From the NCBI GenBank assembly GCA_050157065.1, contig CP189573.1: a stretch of DNA of 64,000 nucleotides. One strand, given 5' to 3'. How positions within the stretch are numbered: position 1 is the stretch's first letter; each line of letters opens with the position of its first letter. Positions 58,672 to 64,000 of the stretch are shown in pieces. Made by a program: the position numbers and the translations under genes. The DNA is from Avipropionibacterium sp050157065 (GTDB lineage Bacteria; Actinomycetota; Actinomycetes; Propionibacteriales; Propionibacteriaceae). The notes under the pieces are model-generated. The model worked only from the letters and a program-made list of their open reading frames with translations, searched no databases and was not told the origin of the DNA.

Positions 58672-60316
58672 TCAAGGACACCGTGGAGGAGTCCTGGGCG
58701 GCGAGTGCGACCTCGTCGCCGGCGACCGCCGGGGTCAACTCCTTGGCCAACTGCTTGCCGAGTTCGACCCCCCACTGGTCGAACGAGTCGATGCCCCACA
58801 CCGCCCCCTGGACGAAGGTGATGTGCTCGTACAACGCGATCAGCTGACCGAGCACCGACGGGGTCAGCTCGGGCGCCATGATCGACGTGCTCGGCCGGTT
58901 GCCGCTGAACTCGCGGGCGGTGACGACCGACTCGTCGGTCCCCTCGGCCCGCACCTCCGCCTCGGTCTTGCCGAACGCCAACGCCCTGGTCTGGGCGAAG
59001 AAGTTGGCCAGGAACAGTTCATGCACGTCGGCATCCCCGTCCTGCAAGGGATGTGCCGGGTTGGCGACGGCGATGAAGTCGGCCGGGATCAAGCGGGTGC
59101 CCTGATGGATCAGCTGGTAGAAGGCGTGCTGCCCGTTGGTGCCGGGCTCACCCCAGAACACCTCACCGGTGTCGCTGGTCACCTCCGACCCGTCCCACCG
59201 CACACTCTTGCCGTTGGACTCCATGGTCAACTGCTGCAGGTAGGCGGGGAACCGGTGCAGGTACTGCGCGTACGGCAGCACCGCGTGCGTCTCGGCGCCG
59301 AAGAAGTTGACGTACCAGACGTTCAACAACCCCATCAGCAGCGGTACGTTCTCCGCCGGTGCGGCCTTGGCGAAGTGCTCGTCGACGGCGTGGAATCCGG
59401 CCAGGAAGTCGGCGAAGTTCTCCGGCCCGATCGCCAGGACGAGCGAGGTGCCGATGGCCGAGTCGACCGAGTACCGGCCCCCCACCCAGTCCCAGAAACC
59501 GAAGGCGTTGGCCGGGTCGATGCCGAAGTCGGCGACCTTGTCCAAGGCGGTGGAGACCGCGACGAAGTGCTTGGCGACCGCTGCCCTGTCCGCGGTGTCG
59601 TCGGGTGCGAGCGCATCGACCTGCCGCAGCCCGTCGAGCAGCCAGGACCGGCACAACCGTGCGTTGGTGAGCGTTTCGAGGGTGGTGAAGGTCTTGGACG
59701 CGACGATGAACAGCGTCGTCTCGGGGTCCAGCCCGGTCAGCGTCGTCGCGGCGTCGGTCGGGTCGATGTTGGAGATGAACCGGCACTCGGGGCCGGCGTC
59801 GCCGTACGGCCGCAACGCCTCGTACGCCATCACCGGACCAAGATCACTTCCGCCGATGCCGATGTTGACCACCGTCGTGATCGCCTTGCCGGTCACCCCG
59901 ACCCAGTCGCCGGAGCGGACCCGATCGGCGAAGGCGTACACCTTGGTCAACTCGGCGTGCACGTCGGCCACGACGTCCTGCCCGTCGACCACGAGTTGAT
60001 CACTGACCGGGCGGCGCAGCGCGGTGTGCAGTACGGCCCGGTCCTCGGTGACGTTGATGTGTTCGCCGGCCAGCATCGCGTCCCGGCGGGCGAGCACCCC
60101 GGTCTGTTCGGCCAGCTCGAGCAGCGCGTCACGGACCTCGGCGGTGACCAGGTTCTTGCTGAGGTCGACGTGCAGGTCGCCGGCGGTCAGCGTGAACGTC
60201 GCCGCCCGCTCCGGGTCGTCGGCGAACCAGGCCCGCAGGTCGGGATCGAAGTTCTCGAACAGGTCGGCCAGCCTTGGCCAGGCCTGGGTCTTGGTGGGAT
60301 CGACCGGACTCGACAT
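58622..60316 (-). CDS. pgi: Glucose-6-phosphate isomerase
   Basis: 564 residues, normal length. Phosphate site GIGGSDLGPVMAYEAL (about 150-165), KTFTTLETLTNA, catalytic RYSVDSAIG and MESNGKSVRWDG, QGVWGINSF-like GAVWGIDSFDQWGVELGK near the C-terminus. Interconverts glucose-6-P and fructose-6-P. ATG 60314-60316; a GTG three codons earlier is possible, though GAGGT lies 7 nt before the ATG. 3' end overlaps the convergent SanA-like gene by 50 nt. Confidence 0.97.
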   Translation of the reverse strand: MSSPVDPTKTQAWPRLADLFENFDPDLRAWFADDPERAATFTLTAGDLHVDLSKNLVTAEVRDALLELAEQTGVLARRDAMLAGEHINVTEDRAVLHTALRRPVSDQLVVDGQDVVADVHAELTKVYAFADRVRSGDWVGVTGKAITTVVNIGIGGSDLGPVMAYEALRPYGDAGPECRFISNIDPTDAATTLTGLDPETTLFIVASKTFTTLETLTNARLCRSWLLDGLRQVDALAPDDTADRAAVAKHFVAVSTALDKVADFGIDPANAFGFWDWVGGRYSVDSAIGTSLVLAIGPENFADFLAGFHAVDEHFAKAAPAENVPLLMGLLNVWYVNFFGAETHAVLPYAQYLHRFPAYLQQLTMESNGKSVRWDGSEVTSDTGEVFWGEPGTNGQHAFYQLIHQGTRLIPADFIAVANPAHPLQDGDADVHELFLANFFAQTRALAFGKTEAEVRAEGTDESVVTAREFSGNRPSTSIMAPELTPSVLGQLIALYEHITFVQGAVWGIDSFDQWGVELGKQLAKELTPAVAGDEVALAAQDSSTVSLISYYRSRRDGSGRSPA

Positions 60317-60346
60317 CGGACACACCTCTCTGCGCAGTTGTGCCTC

Positions 60347-60356
60347 ACCCTAGTCT
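60347..60356. promoter_or_regulatory. Overlapping divergent -10 elements (pgi / M50 gene)
   Basis: TAGGGT on the minus strand (60347-60352) for pgi and TAGTCT on the plus strand (60351-60356) for the M50-like gene share the central TA. The plus one is 6 nt before GTG 60363, so that mRNA is leaderless; pgi has a 30-nt leader with GAGGT. Confidence 0.55.
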
Positions 60357-60362
60357 GGCCGC

Positions 60363-61091
60363 GTGCTGACCGAACTGCTGGCTGAGGTGTGGCGGCGCGC
60401 CACCACACCGCAGCCCGCCCCCGAGCCGTACGTCATCGCCGGCATTGCGGTGGTGGCGTTGGTGATCGTGGCCTCGCCGGCGTGGCCGGCGGTCCGGATG
60501 CTGGCCACCATCACCCACGAGGGCGGACACGCGCTGGTGGGTCTGCTGACCGGCCGCCGGCTCACCGGCATCAAGCTCAACCGCGACACCTCCGGGGTGA
60601 CGATCTCCAAGGGCGCACCGTCGGGCCCCGGCATGGTCGCCACCCTGCTCGCGGGCTACCCGGCACCGGCGATCACCGGCCTCGGCGCCGCGCTGCTGCT
60701 GAACGCCGGCTACGCGGTCGGCATGTTGTGGCTGGCCGTCGGGCTGCTCGGCCTGATGTTGCTGATGATGCGCAACTTCTACGGCATCCTGGTGATCCTG
60801 GTCGTCGGTACCGCGGTGGTGCTGGTCAGTTGGTTCCTCAGCCCGACCTGGCAGTCATGGATCGCGTACGGGGTGTGCTGGCTGCTGCTGTGGTCGGCGC
60901 CCCGACCCGTCGTCGAGGTGGCCCGTCACCCCGAACGCGGCTCCGACGTGGCCCAGCTGCGACGCCTCACCCGGATCCCGACAGGGGTGTGGCTGTTCGG
61001 CTTCGTCACGTTCACCGTCGTCGCGGTCGGGGTCGGGGCCTTCCTGCTGCTGCCGGTGACCGAGGCCCTGACCGCCCTCGGACTGCGCTGA
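60363..61091 (+). CDS. M50-like membrane metallopeptidase
   Basis: 242 residues with five or six helices. Zinc motif HEGGHALVG (about 56-64, HExxH) at the edge of the second helix; GYPAPAITGLGAALLLNAGY, MLWLAVGLLGLMLLMM, GILVILVVGTAVVLVSWFL. Matches the short M50B-like actinobacterial family. The second-metal-site residues (NxxPxxxLDG) are not clearly present, so activity is inferred. Divergent from pgi. Confidence 0.85.
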   Translation: MLTELLAEVWRRATTPQPAPEPYVIAGIAVVALVIVASPAWPAVRMLATITHEGGHALVGLLTGRRLTGIKLNRDTSGVTISKGAPSGPGMVATLLAGYPAPAITGLGAALLLNAGYAVGMLWLAVGLLGLMLLMMRNFYGILVILVVGTAVVLVSWFLSPTWQSWIAYGVCWLLLWSAPRPVVEVARHPERGSDVAQLRRLTRIPTGVWLFGFVTFTVVAVGVGAFLLLPVTEALTALGLR

Positions 61092-61141
61092 CGGGCGCGG
61101 CTGCCCCGTACCGCGCGCGGCGGTGGTTCCGCACGGCTGGG

Positions 61142-61147
61142 TAGGCT
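61142..61147 (+). promoter_or_regulatory. -10 element of polytopic membrane protein gene
   Basis: TAGGCT, 6 nt before the ATG at 61154; leaderless pattern. Confidence 0.5.
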
Positions 61148-61153
61148 CTGACC

Positions 61154-62284
61154 ATGAGGAGGTCGTTGACCACGACGGTCGTCGAGTTCGCCGCGGCATC
61201 GCTGCCATGGGCGGTGCGGGACCGCCATCGAACCGAGTGGTTGTACGCCCTCGACCACGGTCCGGCCGACGGCACCTCCCGGGCCACCGTCACCGGCCGC
61301 GCCCTCCGTACGGCGTTGCTGGCCGACCGGATGTCGGTCCCCAGCCCCGCCCACGGCACCGTGCAGGCCACCCGGCGGCTGCGGGTCGGGGCCGTCAACA
61401 TCGTGCTGGCGGCGGTGTGGCTGGTCGTCCTGTTCGGCTTCTCGGCGAGCTGGCCGCTGGCGTCGGGGGCCGGGCTGGTGATGCTCGGTCACGCTGCCAT
61501 CGGCACCCTGCAGCTCCAGCTGGCCGCGCGCTGGCTCGGTGGCGCCTCCCGGACCGCGGTGGGCCTGGTCGTCGTCGCACTCCTGCTCGGGGCCACCGGA
61601 GTCGTGCTCGTCGCCACGCTCCGGCCGGGTGGCGCGTGGCTCGCCCTGGCCGCCGTCGGCTGCGGCACGGTCGGGCTCGGGCTCGCCGAGGCCGCGGGCA
61701 CGGTGCTGCCGCGGGTGGTCCACCCGCCCGACCCGCCGGGCCGACGCCGGGCCATCATGATCGGCACCGCGCTCGGGTCCGGCGTCCTCGGCTTCGGCGT
61801 GCTGGGCAGCACGGTGCTCGGCCCGCGGCTCATGGTGCCGGGAGTCCCGTTGGCCGAGCTGTGGCGGCAGATGCAGGCCGTCGGTGAGGCGTACACCACC
61901 CACGCCGGCGCGGTCGGAATCGGGGCGTGCCTGGCCGGTGCGCCACTGCTGGTCGCGCTCGTGGCGACCCGCTGGTTCTCGCCCACCACCCGCGACGCAA
62001 TCCGGCTGCTGGCGCTCGGGGTGCTGGCCGGGCTCACGTTGACCGGGATGCACGCCTTCGGCATCGGGATGTCGCTCGGCGACACGTTCCCCACCACCGC
62101 CGGCGGCGCGAACGTAATCACGGTCGCGTGTGTCCTGTTGTGGTTGGTCGCACTCGAGGTGATCGCCTGGTCACGACCCGCTGCCGCACCGTTGCCGCCC
62201 GCCTCCGTACCGTTGCCCGACGGCCCATGGCACGACCCGGCAGCGCGCCGGCAGGGCCCGACGTGGTCCGCATCCGTCAGCTGA
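61154..62284 (+). CDS. Polytopic membrane protein, hypothetical
   Basis: 376 residues with about eight helices (e.g. VNIVLAAVWLVVLFGFSA, TAVGLVVVALLLGATGVVLVA, LLALGVLAGLTLTGMHAF, ITVACVLLWLVALEVIAW) and a Pro-rich C-terminal tail (AAAPLPPASVPLPDGPWHD). The first 70 residues are cytosolic and charged. No family recognised. ATG 61154 is 6 nt after TAGGCT. Its last 8 nt overlap the convergent nagZ stop. Confidence 0.75.
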   Translation: MRRSLTTTVVEFAAASLPWAVRDRHRTEWLYALDHGPADGTSRATVTGRALRTALLADRMSVPSPAHGTVQATRRLRVGAVNIVLAAVWLVVLFGFSASWPLASGAGLVMLGHAAIGTLQLQLAARWLGGASRTAVGLVVVALLLGATGVVLVATLRPGGAWLALAAVGCGTVGLGLAEAAGTVLPRVVHPPDPPGRRRAIMIGTALGSGVLGFGVLGSTVLGPRLMVPGVPLAELWRQMQAVGEAYTTHAGAVGIGACLAGAPLLVALVATRWFSPTTRDAIRLLALGVLAGLTLTGMHAFGIGMSLGDTFPTTAGGANVITVACVLLWLVALEVIAWSRPAAAPLPPASVPLPDGPWHDPAARRQGPTWSASVS

Positions 62285-63350
62285 TCAGGCCGATCCGGCG
62301 CTTCAGCGCCAACACCCGGTCGGCCGCCTCGCGGAGCCGGGTCGGGCTGATCCGGCCGTCCTCGACGGCCCGCACCAGGGCTGCGTGGGCCGCCGACAGT
62401 GAGGGCGGCAGCAGCAGCAGGTCGACCCCGGCGTTGAACGCGTCCACCACCAGCTCGTCGTCGGTCCGACCCTGCCTCGCTCCGGTCATCAGCAGGGAGT
62501 CCGAGACCACGACGCCGCGGTAGCCCCACCGGTCACGCAACAGGTCGGTCAACAAGGCCCTCGAGAACGTGGCCGGCTCCACGGCCAGGGCCGGCACCCG
62601 CAGGTGCCCGGTCATGATCATCGGGACGTCGGCGGCAACCGCGGCCCGGAACGGGACGGCCTCGACCTCCGCCCAGCGCTGTGGGGTCACGTCGATGACC
62701 GGCAACGCCAGGTGGGAGTCGACCGTGGTGTCGCCGTGGCCCGGGAAGTGCTTGACACAGCAGGCGATCCCGGCCGCCTCGAACCCCTCGATCGCGGCGA
62801 CGACACAGCCGGCGACCTGATCCGGGTCCGAGCCGTACGAGCGGGCACCGATCACCGGGTTCTGCGGGTTGGAGTCGACGTCGGCGATGGGCGCGAAGAC
62901 GGTGTTGACCCCGACCTCGGCCAGCTCGGTCCCGGTCCGCGTGGCGTCGGCCCGGATCCGGCCGCGGTCGGCGGCGTACTCGCGCGCGGCCGGGGCGACG
63001 AAGAAGCCGTCGCGCATCCGCGCGACCCGACCACCCTCCTGATCGGTACCGACGAGCAGCGGGACCGCCGCAACGGCCTGCAGCCGTTGCACCAGCTCGG
63101 TCACCCGACGGGGCCCGTCACCGGCGGGTCGGCTCGGGAACCAGCACACCGCGCCGACCCCGAACTCGGCCACCTGGTCGGAGAGTTCGTCGACGTGGGC
63201 GGTGAAGTCGTCGGTCGCGATCGTCGCACCCGGATCGACGCCGAACGCACTCGGATGGCCGACCGCCGGGCACAACACCTGCCCGACCAGGGCATGGGTG
63301 TCGAGGTCGTCGGAGCCCGGGGCCTGCAGGTCGAGTGCGGTGTCGAGCAA
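62277..63350 (-). CDS. nagZ: GH3 beta-N-acetylhexosaminidase
   Basis: 357 residues, NagZ-type: DQEGGRVARM, KHFPGHGDTTVDSHLALP (His-Asp general acid), VVVSDSLLMTGA with the nucleophile Asp. No signal peptide, so cytosolic, cutting GlcNAc from muropeptides. TTG 63348-63350 is 3 nt after the upstream stop and is weakly supported; no ATG/GTG fits better before the first conserved strand (HALVGQVLCPAVGH). Complements murQ in recycling. Confidence 0.9.
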   Translation of the reverse strand: MLDTALDLQAPGSDDLDTHALVGQVLCPAVGHPSAFGVDPGATIATDDFTAHVDELSDQVAEFGVGAVCWFPSRPAGDGPRRVTELVQRLQAVAAVPLLVGTDQEGGRVARMRDGFFVAPAAREYAADRGRIRADATRTGTELAEVGVNTVFAPIADVDSNPQNPVIGARSYGSDPDQVAGCVVAAIEGFEAAGIACCVKHFPGHGDTTVDSHLALPVIDVTPQRWAEVEAVPFRAAVAADVPMIMTGHLRVPALAVEPATFSRALLTDLLRDRWGYRGVVVSDSLLMTGARQGRTDDELVVDAFNAGVDLLLLPPSLSAAHAALVRAVEDGRISPTRLREAADRVLALKRRIGLIS

Positions 63351-63353
63351 GAC

Positions 63354-64000
63354 TCAGCCGTAGACGGTCACGTGGACGTGATCGCGGTGGTTGGCCGTGG
63401 CGCCGCCCCGGTCCTCCATCATCCGCCAACCCTCGCCCGACCGCTGCACGGTCCAGATCTGCTGGTCGAAGATCACCTGCGAGATGCCGAGCCGTCCCGC
63501 GTTGGCACGCAGGTAACGGGCGACCTCCCAGCCGGTGGCGTTGTTGCTGATCATGATGTCCAGCGCACGACCACTCGGGTGCTCGGGCATGGAGTCGGCC
63601 CGCACCCCGCCGTACGAGGTCAGCTGCGGCCAGCGGTGACACACGTCACGGTGCACCTTGATCGCGTTCGCGACCAGGCCCTGCTCCACCGACGACCCGC
63701 TCGGACAGGGGGCCGTGCTGCCCGACGACCCGGAGCCCTCGGACCCACTGCTCGACTCGCCGGACGAGGAGGAGCCGCCCGACGAGCTGCCACCCGATGA
63801 GCTGCCACCCGACGAGGACGAGCTCGAACTGGGCGTCCGGGTCGCCGGGTTGGACTCCGACAGGTACGAGGCGGTCACCCAACGCGCCACACCTTCGTGG
63901 ATGACCTCGGCGAACCCGTTGTCGGTGATCCCGGTGACGTCGATCCGGGTCCCCGTCGCCAGCAGGCCCTTCGAGGCCGCGCCCTCCCGGGGCGCCACCC
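63354..64000 (-). CDS. Secreted SH3/M15-like protein, N-terminus beyond window
   Basis: At least 215 residues; the 5' end lies past base 64000. The visible N-part (VTGITDNGFAEVIHEGVARWV) is an SH3-like cell-wall domain, a Ser/Gly-rich linker follows (SSSSSGGSSSGGSSSGG), then an ARB_07466/peptidase-M15-like domain (VRADSMPEHPSGRALDIMIS, RDHVHVTVYG) with His/Asp residues in the M15-type zinc layout (HPSGRALD, HVHV). Likely extracellular. nagZ follows 3 nt later. Confidence 0.8.
   Translation of the reverse strand, partial: VAPREGAASKGLLATGTRIDVTGITDNGFAEVIHEGVARWVTASYLSESNPATRTPSSSSSSSGGSSSGGSSSGGSSSSGESSSGSEGSGSSGSTAPCPSGSSVEQGLVANAIKVHRDVCHRWPQLTSYGGVRADSMPEHPSGRALDIMISNNATGWEVARYLRANAGRLGISQVIFDQQIWTVQRSGEGWRMMEDRGGATANHRDHVHVTVYG

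Overview
The window is high-GC DNA with dense gene packing, many GTG and a few TTG starts, frequent 1-8 nt stop/start overlaps, and many promoters whose -10 hexamer lies 6-8 nt before the start codon (leaderless transcripts). Together with a PP2C/FHA/Ser-Thr-kinase set, paired MoxR/DUF58 modules, a polyphosphate glucokinase and an ESX-type cassette, this indicates an actinobacterium. I infer the order Propionibacteriales (Propionibacteriaceae or Nocardioidaceae); the family is not proven by the sequence.

Layout. 1-6830 (minus): a MoxR AAA+ ATPase cut by the window edge, preceded by a 2033-residue membrane-anchored Ig-like/FN3 repeat protein. 7087-11150: accessory region with a YbaB-like / EspC-like / WXG-lipase cassette, a decayed ISL3-type IS end, a doubly frameshifted gene and an open-ended membrane ORF. 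11149-14731 (minus): TetR - divergent ABC ATPase - YhgE/Pip transporter, with a four-half-site operator. 15172-20303 (minus): kinase, FHA protein with a huge PYGQQ-type low-complexity region, and PP2C phosphatase, transcribed PP2C to FHA to kinase. 20455-22947: Tat-exported DUF4838 protein. 23028-27934 (minus): overlapping six-gene DUF4129 / membrane / MoxR / DUF58 / membrane / acidic-protein operon. 28067-30874: small protein, tRNA-Gly(CCC), two bPH_2 membrane proteins. 30843-32483: divergent TetR and SRPBCC-DUF2867 pair with a double operator. 32484-33811: gene-poor, repeat-bearing. 33812-37950: truncated ECF sigma factor, SDR, VOC protein, DUF1353 protein and a lower-GC patch.

37975-47848: two tandem aldo/keto reductases, argS, ppgK, galE, a MerR regulator with its classic 19-bp-spacer promoter, VOC protein, PhoD-type phosphatase flanked by two copies of a palindromic repeat, GNAT, monooxygenase. 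47917-55420: aldo/keto reductase, then an NAD-dependent formate dehydrogenase operon (gamma, beta, alpha, delta) with divergent mobA and fdhD, which supply cofactor maturation and sulfur transfer. 55422-64000: pseudouridine synthase, murQ, two tandem SanA/DUF218 proteins, pgi, an M50-like membrane protease, a polytopic membrane protein, a GH3 N-acetylhexosaminidase (nagZ) and a partial secreted SH3/M15-like protein. murQ, nagZ and pgi fit muropeptide and amino-sugar recycling into glycolysis.

The strongest unusual signals are a candidate type VII-secreted lipase cassette, two families of dispersed palindromic repeats, a large cohort of leaderless promoters, the repeat-rich FHA protein, and the accessory block separating two modules that I would expect to be adjacent.
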